Shown: positions 44,496 to 53,878, numbered from the stretch's first letter. The stretch is 64,000 bases of DNA from UBA7359 sp964523895 (GCA_964523895.1 CAZGBJ010000013.1:1-64000); one strand, 5' to 3'. Program-made: numbers and translations. Notes: generated by a model not told the origin, from the sequence alone.

Positions 44496-44945
44496 ATGGA
44501 TAATTTTAGTACATTGGTTGATACGTTGATTAAGGATGAAGTAAAAGGAATTACACATCACGAATTAGTTGTCGAACTTGGAGATACTCCGGAACTGTTA
44601 CAAAAGTATGCTGGGTTTGATCCATTAAGATTAGTTATTAAAGCTAAAGCTATTAGTAAAATACATTTTGATCATGGAATTGTTGTTTCACAGATAAAAA
44701 GAATACCTTCCTTAATAGTTAATCCTAAAGCTTTATATAAATCAGCTAATCGTGCTGATAGTGCTGTAGTCTTAACTTTTGAGCTTAAACAAAATGTACC
44801 AATAATTATTGCAATACATAAAAACAAAAGAATAGGACGTCTCGATGTCGTGAATGAGTGCGTTAGTATGTACGCAAAAGAAGGCCCAGATCCAGAATCT
44901 AAATGGGAGGGTAGTGGATTGCTTTTATGGAAAAGTTCTAGCTAA
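44496..44945 (+). CDS. MuF-C/PBECR-like nuclease-domain protein (putative toxin)
   Basis: 149 aa, soluble, no signal peptide. From about residue 65 the sequence IPSLIVNPKALYKSANRADSAVV…VPIIIAIHKNK and NECVSMYAKEG…W…GLLLW follow the pattern of the C-terminal domain of phage MuF-type polyvalent proteins, related to the BECR (barnase–EndoU–colicin–RelE) nuclease fold. This is pattern recognition, not a search. Such domains are normally the tail of long phage proteins and here stand alone. It is the only recognisable cargo of the tRNA-Thr island. No antitoxin ORF is evident; the hairpin just downstream is the only other structure. Ribosome binding is weak. Confidence 0.6.
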   Translation: MDNFSTLVDTLIKDEVKGITHHELVVELGDTPELLQKYAGFDPLRLVIKAKAISKIHFDHGIVVSQIKRIPSLIVNPKALYKSANRADSAVVLTFELKQNVPIIIAIHKNKRIGRLDVVNECVSMYAKEGPDPESKWEGSGLLLWKSSS

Positions 44946-44952
44946 AACGAAG

Positions 44953-45015
44953 AAGCCTTCAGTGACACGACATTTCCGCTCTAATTGCGTGGTGTGGGAC
45001 GTCACCAAAGGCTTA
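44953..45015 (+). other. long imperfect hairpin after the island gene
   Basis: AAGCCTTCAGTGAC (44953–44966) pairs with GTCACCAAAGGCTT (45002–45015) over about 12 of 14 positions and encloses about 35 nt with further ACAC/GTGT pairing. It could be a terminator, a structured RNA or a recombination hairpin. There is no T run of terminator quality after it. Confidence 0.45.
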
Positions 45016-45357
45016 ATATAATCTTGGCTAAGATATCGACAAATGTCAAGAAAACCTTAGTATTTCTATACAAGTAGATTAAATAAAAATCTCATTAAAA
45101 ACAATAACATATGTTAAATATACTTCGTGGGTAAAAATATTATGAGGTTTTGTCATATTACATTTACAATAAAACTAACAACAATCTAATTGTTGAGGTA
45201 ATTTGTGAAAATTCAAGCCTTTCTATGGACACTTCAGGGACACTCTAGGGACGGTCTTAAAGTGGCTCGGTGCGCTGAGAATGACGCAATGGACAGTTTT
45301 TCAAACGATGCGCCGTAAGTCGTTGTTTTCAAAGCACCAAAAAATGGTTTTAACTAT

Positions 45358-45402
45358 TTCGTAACGCATAGGTCGGAGGTTCGATCCCTCTTTCCGGCAC
45401 CA
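45358..45402 (+). repeat. attR: 45-bp direct repeat of tRNA-Thr 3' half
   Basis: Exact copy of 44038–44082 without a tRNA 5' half. It lies 36 nt from the end of the permease-fusion gene. Confidence 0.9.
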
Positions 45403-45438
45403 TTTAACTGCAGTGATATCAAGCGTAAGATGTTTTTT

Positions 45439-48400
45439 TTAATTTGAAAGTGCTGCTCGATGTATACGGTAGGTGCCGTTTGCAGGCAGTGGTTTATCAT
45501 ATGAAGTGACGCTTCCGTCTGACCACTGTATTTCAAGTTCGTCAATAAGATTGTATTGATCCAATCCAAAATGAATGACCGGATTATCAAATGATAAAAA
45601 ACCACTACTTAGTTTATTTTCTTTTCGTTGTTGTAATTGCTTTTGCCCGCCGTAGCGAACTGTGAGTTTGGCTCCGATACCGAATGAGTTGCCTTGTTCA
45701 TCCATCAACGTGAATGAGATAGAATTATTTTTATTGTGCTGATTAATGAAGACTCGTGGTGGTGCTAATACTCCTGTAGCAATGATATCTGTGTCACCAT
45801 CCAAATCCAGATCCAGATAAGTGTAGCTGGGTGTATTGACTGCATCATTCAGTCCCCACTCTGTTTGAACCTGCTCAAAGTGTTCCCCATTGATATTGTG
45901 AAATAAAATATTTTCCTGTATTTCATAAAAGCTATCACCAAAATGAAATCCATTGCCAACATAAATTTCCTGCCAGCCGTCATTATCAAGGTCAGCGGCT
46001 TTTGCATTCCAGCTCCAGTAGCTCGAAGCGACACCAAATTTCTCAGCGCTTTCTATGAACCGACCTTCACCATTTATAAGCAGTGTATTTCGTTGTACCT
46101 GAGGTATTGATGTTTGTTGATCTATTGTTTCCTCAGGCGGGACAGGTGAAGCCAGATATTGGCACAAAGAAAATATTGCTGCATTTTTGTCAGGTAGACT
46201 CGAGCAGAATTGAGGGCTTTTCAGGTCTTTAGCTGCTTTAACGGAAAATGCGATGTAGCACTCTTGCCGCTCAAGAGCATCATTTAAGCGCTCACAACTT
46301 ACTGCACTACCTTCCTGAAAGTTTCGATAAGCAACGAGCATCTCTTTACAATGATTGCGAGCGTCTATTTCTTGAATAGGCGCACAATAGTTTTCTTGGC
46401 TACTACGAGCAAAGGTCATATCTGTGCTAAACAGATCCGCTTTTAGATCATTATTATAATCAGCTGTATCAATACTCATGGTAAACATAGAAATAAGCGG
46501 GACCAGTTTGCTGGCGGCTGATACAGATTCTAATATTCCCTGTCCCTGATTGAGGTAATACATATCTGGAATAAGTCGATCATTGCCAATTAATATATCA
46601 GTCAGGTTATCCCCATTAATATCAGCAACCAATAGGGAGTTGCTTTCACCTTTTGCACCATCAATTTTTTCTTGCCGGTATGAATCACCTTCACGAAACA
46701 GGATTATATTTTCGGAAGCCTCGGGAGAAAAAAGCTTCTCAACACCACTACTCCAATTTCCAAGAACTATATCTAATTCACCATCCTGATTGAGATCGCC
46801 AAATCCGGCAGACATGGTTAAACGATGTTCTCCGGTAAGTGTTATCAATTCTGTTTTTTGAAAATCGCCATCCACATTTTTAAGTAGATAATTTTTTCCA
46901 CTATAAGATGTTGCGAATAAATCTTGCAAACCATCATTATCTACATCAACAAATGCAACTAAAAATAGATTGGCGGATTGCATTTCACCCTGGTCAACTG
47001 TAACAAGTTCAAAACGTCCACCGCTATTTTGATAAATTAAAACACCACGTTCAGTTGCTAATGCGATGTCTGGCCACAAATCATTATTAAAATCTCCTGA
47101 TGCGATACCTTTACCGACAATAAAGGGTTCAAAGAAATCAGTCATGCGAAATTCCCAGTTTTGCGTGATACCGAATTCATCTGCAGAATATTTGCTAAAA
47201 GGCTTTGAACCATTAGTGACCGACTTGTTATATGGTGTGAACGTTATTTTTAATTGATCATTAGAAAAAACATTCTTCCATTGAAGTTGAGGTGCTTTTG
47301 TTAACGAAGCTTGTATTTTTTTAAATTGTTTATTAATAGCAGGTCTTTTTTCATACATATTCCCGGATGAGGCGAGAGTATGATCGACCAGGATAGCTTG
47401 TATTTGCTTGTCGGCAACGCGAAGAAGACAAAGGTCTCTTAAATCGTCAGCTTTTAACTCCAAACAAAGTTCAGGAGAATTATTTTTTTTCGCTTTCCAT
47501 GCCGTTGTTAGACTTCGACATCGTTTTGCCAATGCGGGAGATTTTAATTCAGAACAGCCGCTAGGGTTATTACTTCTACCTATCATGACGGATGCAACGG
47601 TATAGCGACAATGTTCACGAGCGCCTTCAATATCAAACTTAGCACATTGATCTATATCCATCATTTCAGCCAACCAATAAATTTCTGCATTGATACGGCA
47701 ATAATTTAATTCTGTTTCTCCCAGGTTTTTGCAAGCCGATCCATCAGGATTGAAAAGTAAACTGGTATTAAGAAATTTATCTCGGCAGGCTTCTATGGTT
47801 TTTGGATGAGATAGCTCGTTGCACAATCCAATGTCGTGTTCCTTAAGTGCTGTTTTATAAGTGACGTAGTAGATACATTGAGCACGAAAAGTCGTGTTTT
47901 TTATGTTCATGCAAAGTTTGGGGTTTTTGTCTGATAATGCTTGCTGTCTTGTAGTAAACGCATTTATTTTTGTTTTGCAATCGGCAAGTTCAAGACCGCT
48001 CGGTCTTATCTGACACATCTTTTCATAGGAAACAGCATCATTAAATTGTTCAATGTGTTGTTCGAAGCAAATTGCTTGAAGTGGAACAGGTAAAGTTTCA
48101 CAGATGTTGATAGCTTCCTTGTAAATACTCTCCATGGATTGAGCAAGTCCTTTTGCTATTTCAATTTGTTCGTTGCGGGATTTAGAATCGAAATAGCTTT
48201 GTGAGGCAAGCCCAAGTCCGCAGGAAATAATGATAACCATAACTGCAATAGCTAAACTTAATCGAACGGAAATGTATCGTGCAATTAAGAAGGCGGGATA
48301 AATACTATAAATTCCCAAGCCAAATAACAGTACCGTAGCGAGTCCCTTATCAACACCATTAGCAAGTAAAGCCATAACGATAATAACGTCGAAGGCAATT

Positions 48401-49287
48401 GGCACAGGTAATATTGTTGCTACCAGTGCACATGCTATGAATGTTAGAAGTCCCGTATTTGTATTTGAAAAAAAATCGAATGGTACAATTTCAAGCACAA
48501 ACGCGCCGAGAAAACCGGCAAGTAACATTAGTGGTAATGCAAATTTAACAATGTAAAAAAGATGTTTTATAAAACTGTATGCAGTTGCAAAGAGGGCATC
48601 GAAATAACTTTCATCAACATTGACAGGTGTTTGTATTGAGCAACTGGCTAATTCTGAAGCAAAATGACTTGTCGGTATGCTAGTTGCCATTTTTGGATCA
48701 GTAATATTTGCAAATCGTCTTACTAGAAAAGGAATAGTCGTTAAAAGTAAGATCACTCCAAAAAGTTTGATCAATGCCATTTCCCATGGTAAAAGCGTGA
48801 AAGCCATTGTCAGCACTATCACGTTTAGTGTTGGAGAAGAAAACAGACTCGCCAAAGCAGTTTCGAGACGTGCGCCCGCAGAATAAATTCCAAAGGCAAT
48901 AGGTGTCGCACAGTTAACACATACACCCAAAGGTGCACCAAGAAAAATACCAGAGAGTGTATTAAGCCAGGGTTGTTTGAATGATCTGGTTTTAATCGTG
49001 CTAAGCACGGTTAAAATTGCGGCAGCAAATAACAAACCGAAGAACATACCTATTAAGTTAGTGTATGCCCAGTTGATGCTTGATCTAACAACGCGTTCCA
49101 GTAGCGCTTGATCCTGAGTGACTGGTAAGACTATTTCAAATGCAAGTTCGCCAAAATTAGTACGAAGTCCCATCTGTGCTTTTTCGTTAAGCGCTGGAAT
49201 TCGGGATTGGCTCCAGAATACAATTGCTATTATGATGGTAAACATCAGCGCAGCAAAGGTTCGTTTATTTTGAGCTAATAGAGACAT
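45439..49287 (-). CDS. fusion: YraQ/DUF318-type permease – paired-cysteine repeats – FG-GAP – ASPIC/UnbV
   Basis: 1282 aa. Residues about 1–380 form a membrane permease of the YraQ/DUF318 type, with the motif GAPLGVCVNCATPIAFG and SSPTLNVIVLT near 118–155. Then eight cysteine pairs with spacing C-x10-11-C lie at about 395–630 (for example CMNIKNTTFRAQC), and three more near 966–1046. FG-GAP/VCBS repeats (DFNNDLWPDIALA, DVDNDGLQDLFAT, DLNQDGELDIVLG, DINGDNLTDILIG) fill 710–946 and 1086–1169. The C terminus (about 1200–1280) is an ASPIC/UnbV domain (GIGAKLTVRYGG…LEIQWSDGS). The extra-membrane part is probably periplasmic, with the cysteines as disulfides. The transported substrate is unknown. 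The 3' end abuts the tRNA-Thr island. Confidence 0.85.
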   Translation of the reverse strand: MSLLAQNKRTFAALMFTIIIAIVFWSQSRIPALNEKAQMGLRTNFGELAFEIVLPVTQDQALLERVVRSSINWAYTNLIGMFFGLLFAAAILTVLSTIKTRSFKQPWLNTLSGIFLGAPLGVCVNCATPIAFGIYSAGARLETALASLFSSPTLNVIVLTMAFTLLPWEMALIKLFGVILLLTTIPFLVRRFANITDPKMATSIPTSHFASELASCSIQTPVNVDESYFDALFATAYSFIKHLFYIVKFALPLMLLAGFLGAFVLEIVPFDFFSNTNTGLLTFIACALVATILPVPIAFDVIIVMALLANGVDKGLATVLLFGLGIYSIYPAFLIARYISVRLSLAIAVMVIIISCGLGLASQSYFDSKSRNEQIEIAKGLAQSMESIYKEAINICETLPVPLQAICFEQHIEQFNDAVSYEKMCQIRPSGLELADCKTKINAFTTRQQALSDKNPKLCMNIKNTTFRAQCIYYVTYKTALKEHDIGLCNELSHPKTIEACRDKFLNTSLLFNPDGSACKNLGETELNYCRINAEIYWLAEMMDIDQCAKFDIEGAREHCRYTVASVMIGRSNNPSGCSELKSPALAKRCRSLTTAWKAKKNNSPELCLELKADDLRDLCLLRVADKQIQAILVDHTLASSGNMYEKRPAINKQFKKIQASLTKAPQLQWKNVFSNDQLKITFTPYNKSVTNGSKPFSKYSADEFGITQNWEFRMTDFFEPFIVGKGIASGDFNNDLWPDIALATERGVLIYQNSGGRFELVTVDQGEMQSANLFLVAFVDVDNDGLQDLFATSYSGKNYLLKNVDGDFQKTELITLTGEHRLTMSAGFGDLNQDGELDIVLGNWSSGVEKLFSPEASENIILFREGDSYRQEKIDGAKGESNSLLVADINGDNLTDILIGNDRLIPDMYYLNQGQGILESVSAASKLVPLISMFTMSIDTADYNNDLKADLFSTDMTFARSSQENYCAPIQEIDARNHCKEMLVAYRNFQEGSAVSCERLNDALERQECYIAFSVKAAKDLKSPQFCSSLPDKNAAIFSLCQYLASPVPPEETIDQQTSIPQVQRNTLLINGEGRFIESAEKFGVASSYWSWNAKAADLDNDGWQEIYVGNGFHFGDSFYEIQENILFHNINGEHFEQVQTEWGLNDAVNTPSYTYLDLDLDGDTDIIATGVLAPPRVFINQHNKNNSISFTLMDEQGNSFGIGAKLTVRYGGQKQLQQRKENKLSSGFLSFDNPVIHFGLDQYNLIDELEIQWSDGSVTSYDKPLPANGTYRIHRAALSN

Positions 49288-49409
49288 TTTTAAGCTAGTA
49301 GCAATAATTTAAGTTAAACTTTAGTTATTATATACATTACCTGTAATAGTTTTTGTGTTGTAGCAGTTATCTTTATAATACCAATTTATTTAGTTTAAAT
49401 TTAAATATT

Positions 49410-49826
49410 ATGTCATCGAATAAAAAAACAAAGAAAAAACCGACCTCTAAAAAGAAGAACACAAAAAAAAGTGTGTCCAAAAAGAAAATAGTTAAGAAGA
49501 CAACTACTAAAAAGAAAACTTCGAAAAAGAGTGCAGGCAAAAAGAAAGTAGCCAAGAAGACAGCTAATAAGAAGAAAGTTTCGAGAAAGGGTGCAAGTAA
49601 AAAGAAAGTAGCGAAGAAGACAGCTACTAAAAAGAAAACTTCAAAAAAGAGTGCAGGTAAAAAGAAAGTCAGGAAAAAAACAGCTAAAAAAAAGAAAATA
49701 AGTAAGAAGAATACGGCTAAAAAGAAATTAATAAAAAAATCAGAACCTGAAAAGAAAACTGCAAGAAAAGGGCGATCGCTGATAATAGGTGGAGCAATCA
49801 GGATAAAGCTTCGTCAGAACCCATAG
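49410..49826 (+). CDS. lysine-rich histone H1-like protein
   Basis: 138 aa from ATG 49410. Nearly the whole chain is KK-x3-5 repeats (TKKKTSKKSAGKKKVAKKTA) with a short C-terminal non-repeat tail ending RIKLRQNP. It resembles bacterial histone H1/AlgP-like proteins that bind DNA non-specifically. The DNA itself repeats with a period of about 48 nt, so the length may vary between strains. No ribosome binding site is seen. It is convergent with the TonB receptor across a shared terminator. Confidence 0.8.
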   Translation: MSSNKKTKKKPTSKKKNTKKSVSKKKIVKKTTTKKKTSKKSAGKKKVAKKTANKKKVSRKGASKKKVAKKTATKKKTSKKSAGKKKVRKKTAKKKKISKKNTAKKKLIKKSEPEKKTARKGRSLIIGGAIRIKLRQNP

Positions 49827-49829
49827 TAA

Positions 49830-49861
49830 AAAAGGCGAACCCAATAATGAGTTCGCCTTTT
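49830..49861. terminator. bidirectional terminator after the histone-like gene
   Basis: Stem AAAAGGCGAAC / GTTCGCCTTTT with a 10-nt loop, between convergent genes. Confidence 0.88.
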
Positions 49862-49885
49862 GTTAAGTATGATTTTGCATAATGG

Positions 49886-52291
49886 TTAAAATGTAGCGGT
49901 TATACCAACAAATCCATTTATAGGTGCACCAGCACCCAGAAATGTTGCATTAGAAAATGCTTGAGTTGCACCTGATCCATCAAAAACTTCATCTGCTTCA
50001 CCTAATAAACCAAATGTTTCATAATCTGTATCAAACAAATTGTTAACACGCGCAAACGCAGTAAAAGTTTTATTGATTTTATAAGTACCATTTAAGTTAA
50101 CAACAGCATAACCATCAACAGGGCCTAGCTCGTTACTTTCGTCACCACGTAGGACTTGAGTTGAGTTATAAATCATATTGGCACCAACAGAAAATTTTGG
50201 AGTAAATGAATATAAACCACCGAGTTTGAATGAATGTTCTGGAATACCTGGAATTCTATCACCTGAATTAACCTGAATTTCATCAGCATCACCATCACCA
50301 TTTAAATCCGCAGCATTTGGGTGGTTTGCACTTATGCCAAAAAAAGCATCCTGAAAGGTAGCGTCTACAAAGCTGTAATTTGCATACCAGTTTAACTTTT
50401 TCTTAAAAATACCGGATAAACCAACTTCTGTACCTACACGTCTGGTATCGCCAACATTTCTGAAAAAACCTGTGCTGGAAGTCGTGCCGCCAGTCGAACC
50501 AAAAATGATGTCATTTTTATTTGTACTATGAAAAGCAGCAATATTGTAATCAATGCCATTTTTGAAGGTTCCTCTGAAGCCACCTTCAAAACTTTCTGTC
50601 ACCACTTGCTCTAATGGTGGATCAGCTAAGAAAGCGTTTGGTAAGTTACAAGGTGCATTTTCATCGGCACAGAGTAATTCAATTGGAGTTGGCGCACGTG
50701 ATGATTCACTATAGCTACCATATACACCGTTTAAATTATTAAAGTTGTATGTGATACCGAAAGCAGGATTGATTCGGTCAAAATCGTGTTCACCGTTTAG
50801 TTCTCCCGGGTTATTTGTAGCTAGAATAGAATTATCACGTTCTCCAAGGACAATATGTGAGTTGTTGTAACGTACAGATGCGGTTAATGCCAGTTTATCC
50901 GTAATAGAAAGAGTGTCAGTAGCATATAATGACCAAACTCTATGGTGAGCTTTTATTTCGGTACCTTCTTCAGGAACAAAAAGCCCTGTTCCGGAAGTGC
51001 CTCTGTCTGAACCTGCTAAAGTACAGTCGACACCATTAACAGTACAGTTTAAAGATGCAACTTCAACTGTTGAGAAGAAATCAACTAGGCCTTGTTGATA
51101 ACCCGCACCAAAGATGAATTGATTTTGCTTACCAAACAAATCTCCTAGGAAAGTAGATTGTACCGTTGAACCAAAACCTTCTTGTTCGCGATTACTAATA
51201 TTATTAATCGCATTCAGGTTACTATCTCCATCACCATTTGTATCGCCAACAATTGTGGCGCCAGCTTGATTTGTGATCGGTGTCGTTGTGTCATCTTCTT
51301 CACATAAAAGTGTTGTCGTGCCTGCTGCAGTACAGAGTACAAATTCTGAACCGTCACCATTAAAACTATCTGTTTCATTTTTCCTATAAAATGCGTTGCC
51401 GCTTAATTGTATTGTATCACTAGCCCAATGCGTACCTGACAGGTTAATCATATGAAGTCTATTTTCAGTTTGATCCGGCGAAGTAAAAACAGCTGCACGG
51501 TCAAGTTCAAGTAATTCTGCCGGAGATGAACCATTACCTATTAGATCAGTATTAGCATGATTGTATGTTAAGTCTAGAGTTGTGTCGGTTGAGCGATAAC
51601 TGACTGCCCCAAATAGATTGAGTGCATCAGAAGGGGAGGCATCACGCCAGCCTTCTTCATCAAAAAATTCACCTGTAACAAAGTATCCCCATGTTCCATT
51701 ATTGCCACCCGATTCAACTGTTGCCACTACGCGGTCGAATGAACCGCCATGAGTTTCAATTTGATGACCGGAATGAGTAAATCCATTTTTTGTTGTTATT
51801 GAGAGTGAACCACCTAAAGTGTTTAGACCAAATATGGGGTTTGCACCACCAATCAAATTAATGCTACCTATTGAAGACTCAGGCAATATATCCCAGTTCA
51901 TAGAATCACCGAAAGGTTCATTTATGCGCACACCATTTTGATAAACAGCCAGACCTTGCGGTAATCCAAGTAGCGGAGAAAGTGTGTATCCACGATATTG
52001 CACGTCAGCTTGTAGCGGATTGTTTTGAGCGTCGTTAATCGTCACGCTGCCAAGATTACGATTCATAAAATCGGTCAAATCAAGTGTTTGACTTTGTTCC
52101 AAATCCTTGCTGGTCGCAGATTGAACGTTAAACGGAATAAGTTCTTCAGGTAATCCGATACCGTGCGTTGGCGTGATTCCGATGACTTCAATAGCTTCTT
52201 TTTGCTGAACATTTTCTTCAGCAAAAATGATTTGTGACACGATTAATGTGCTCAACGATACTGCGTAGGCTGCGATACGATTTGCAGTCAT
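49886..52291 (-). CDS. TonB-dependent outer-membrane receptor
   Basis: 801 aa. Signal peptide about 1–24, a TonB-box-like EAIEVIGITP near 33–42, a plug domain (about 55–165) with YRGYTLSPLLGLPQGLAVYQNG and NTLGGSLSI, then a beta-barrel ending in the outer-membrane signature F (NGFVGITATF). It takes up a substrate across the outer membrane with energy from TonB–ExbBD. The substrate cannot be told from sequence; no siderophore or cobalamin genes are adjacent. DNGDGD-type acidic loops in the barrel may bind calcium. Confidence 0.9.
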   Translation of the reverse strand: MTANRIAAYAVSLSTLIVSQIIFAEENVQQKEAIEVIGITPTHGIGLPEELIPFNVQSATSKDLEQSQTLDLTDFMNRNLGSVTINDAQNNPLQADVQYRGYTLSPLLGLPQGLAVYQNGVRINEPFGDSMNWDILPESSIGSINLIGGANPIFGLNTLGGSLSITTKNGFTHSGHQIETHGGSFDRVVATVESGGNNGTWGYFVTGEFFDEEGWRDASPSDALNLFGAVSYRSTDTTLDLTYNHANTDLIGNGSSPAELLELDRAAVFTSPDQTENRLHMINLSGTHWASDTIQLSGNAFYRKNETDSFNGDGSEFVLCTAAGTTTLLCEEDDTTTPITNQAGATIVGDTNGDGDSNLNAINNISNREQEGFGSTVQSTFLGDLFGKQNQFIFGAGYQQGLVDFFSTVEVASLNCTVNGVDCTLAGSDRGTSGTGLFVPEEGTEIKAHHRVWSLYATDTLSITDKLALTASVRYNNSHIVLGERDNSILATNNPGELNGEHDFDRINPAFGITYNFNNLNGVYGSYSESSRAPTPIELLCADENAPCNLPNAFLADPPLEQVVTESFEGGFRGTFKNGIDYNIAAFHSTNKNDIIFGSTGGTTSSTGFFRNVGDTRRVGTEVGLSGIFKKKLNWYANYSFVDATFQDAFFGISANHPNAADLNGDGDADEIQVNSGDRIPGIPEHSFKLGGLYSFTPKFSVGANMIYNSTQVLRGDESNELGPVDGYAVVNLNGTYKINKTFTAFARVNNLFDTDYETFGLLGEADEVFDGSGATQAFSNATFLGAGAPINGFVGITATF

Positions 52292-52425
52292 GTTCTTTCC
52301 CCCGGACCCAAATATTATTGGTTGTTTTTAAGGTGGGGAAGATTAACTACATATCTATATGAATAAAAGAGAGTTTTTGTTAAAAAACAGAGGAAAAATT
52401 CCTGAATTTCTTTTTCTAAATCATT

Positions 52426-53139
52426 CTATATATGTTCTTCAAGGATCTCCCGTTCTTCTTCACTGATATTTACATTTTGCAGGCGGTTTTTAATCATGTC
52501 TTTATTGATATGTCCCGCCTCAATCAAATCACTTTTTTCTTCTGCAGAAAGCGTCTCCATGAAAAATAAATTGCTGGGCGGATGGTAGCCTGCCTCAATA
52601 ATGACATTTGCCTCATTTGCCATTAGCCGGTATTCGCCAATGTTTTTGTTAAGCCGATCATCGGCAAATTCCTTGTCAGCAATACCGGAAGTGTATATTG
52701 AATGGATTTCCATTTTGTAACTCATGATGTGCATTGGGTCATCCGTTTTTGCAATATCCGCTTCAATATGTTCAAGTCGAGGCCGTAATAATTCTCGTAG
52801 GGTATCGAGCACTTCCTGATCTTCAAGCCGCTCTGAATAAATATCGAGAATATTATCAATAGGCAATTGGGTATAAGTATCCGTCGTAAACAACTCATGC
52901 ATACGATATGTCAGTAGTTTGAACGAACGAAATCCAAGTTGTTGCTGAATATCAGTTAGATCACGAATATGCTTATTAAAGCCCAGCGCACAAACCAACT
53001 GAGAGTGATTGAGTTCGAGTTGTGCCGCAACCATATTTATACGTTTGATGAAATCAGTTTCTTCGCCTGTATTGGTTTTGTAGAAAATACGGACTAGATC
53101 TTCATCTGCGGCAGTTAATATTTCAGTAAAACTTGGCAT
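52426..53139 (-). CDS. unknown soluble protein, tandem paralogue B
   Basis: 237 aa, no signal peptide or membrane segment, predicted highly helical. Shares with the upstream 53150 gene an N terminus of the type SF(T/K)EIL, a segment QLVCALGFNK…LGF, and DNILDIYS near residue 98. I recognise no family. It lies 10 nt downstream of its paralogue and 134 nt before the TonB receptor on the same strand, so a shared transcript is possible. Confidence 0.72.
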   Translation of the reverse strand: MPSFTEILTAADEDLVRIFYKTNTGEETDFIKRINMVAAQLELNHSQLVCALGFNKHIRDLTDIQQQLGFRSFKLLTYRMHELFTTDTYTQLPIDNILDIYSERLEDQEVLDTLRELLRPRLEHIEADIAKTDDPMHIMSYKMEIHSIYTSGIADKEFADDRLNKNIGEYRLMANEANVIIEAGYHPPSNLFFMETLSAEEKSDLIEAGHINKDMIKNRLQNVNISEEEREILEEHI

Positions 53140-53149
53140 AATCGTTTAA

Positions 53150-53878
53150 TTAATTTTCACGGTGTAGTTTTAAGTGATCATATAGGATTTTCTTTTCAAC
53201 ATCTGAAATGTTTGGATCGATAATACGGGTTTCAATCAAATCTCTGGGGATTAACCCTTTATTAAGTAATTTTCTTTTCTCCTGCGGTAATATGGTGTCA
53301 CGAAAAAAAATATCTCCGGCCGGGATAAGCTTATTTTCAACAATCAGTGTCACTTCATTTATCAGGGCGCGAAAGCCACTATCGGATTGATCCAGGCGCG
53401 TCTCTACAAAATCGATACTAATAACTTCATCAGAATATATCGCGCGCATTTCCTCTTTGTATTTATCGATAATAAGGGAGTTTACAGTTTCGTCTATCCT
53501 CTTTTCTATAGTCTTAAGTCGATTCAATAACAGATATTCCATTATTTGTTTATTTTCAATGTCGTTTTTAACAACAGAATAAATCGATAATATATTATCT
53601 AAGGTTAATAATTTATAAATGTCTATGGTAAAAAAATCATTACGGGAATTTACCAGGCCATCCAGGTTTTTAAATCCAAGAATAGCGGGTATCTCAGGTA
53701 ATTTTTTTACAGCTTTATTGAAGCCTATAGCACATATTAGTTGTGCTTCGCGTAGTTTTAACTGAGTAGCAATAGCTTCGGCTTTGTCTTTATCAGCTTC
53801 TTCAGAAACGTTAAATTTATAAAGAAGCTGAAGAAGTTCTTCTTCGCTTGAATTTAGTATTTCCTTAAACGAAGCCAT
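53150..53878 (-). CDS. unknown soluble protein, tandem paralogue A
   Basis: 242 aa, cytoplasmic by sequence. Aligns end to end with the 52426 gene: SFKEIL, QLICAIGFNK, DNILSIYS, and late FF(R/M)(D/E)T…(P/A)EEK(R/S) and IE(T/N)R(I/L). The pair probably arose by tandem duplication and has diverged strongly, which suggests separate or heteromeric roles. I do not recognise the family. It begins 59 nt downstream of the Sel1–SPOR gene. Confidence 0.72.
   Translation of the reverse strand: MASFKEILNSSEEELLQLLYKFNVSEEADKDKAEAIATQLKLREAQLICAIGFNKAVKKLPEIPAILGFKNLDGLVNSRNDFFTIDIYKLLTLDNILSIYSVVKNDIENKQIMEYLLLNRLKTIEKRIDETVNSLIIDKYKEEMRAIYSDEVISIDFVETRLDQSDSGFRALINEVTLIVENKLIPAGDIFFRDTILPQEKRKLLNKGLIPRDLIETRIIDPNISDVEKKILYDHLKLHREN

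Larger units (their letters stand above)
44038..45402. mobile_element. mini genomic island integrated in tRNA-Thr
   Basis: The region is bounded by 45-bp perfect direct repeats, 44038–44082 (inside the tRNA) and 45358–45402. Integration at an anticodon loop, with restoration of the tRNA 3' half, is how tyrosine recombinases act. It carries one gene (44496–44945) and no integrase. Near both ends lie tandem GGGACACTCTA-type 11-mers (two at about 44144–44162, three at about 45227–45252) that look like arm-type integrase sites. 44083–44495 and 45016–45357 are AT-rich and have no other gene that I can support. It may be a deleted island or a satellite moved in trans. Confidence 0.8.

Noticed and set aside
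44953..45015. Retron or group II-type RNA
   Set aside because: No reverse transcriptase is in the island or nearby.
52426..53878. Toxin–antitoxin reading of the tandem pair
   Set aside because: The two proteins are paralogues of equal size with no nuclease or DNA-binding motif.
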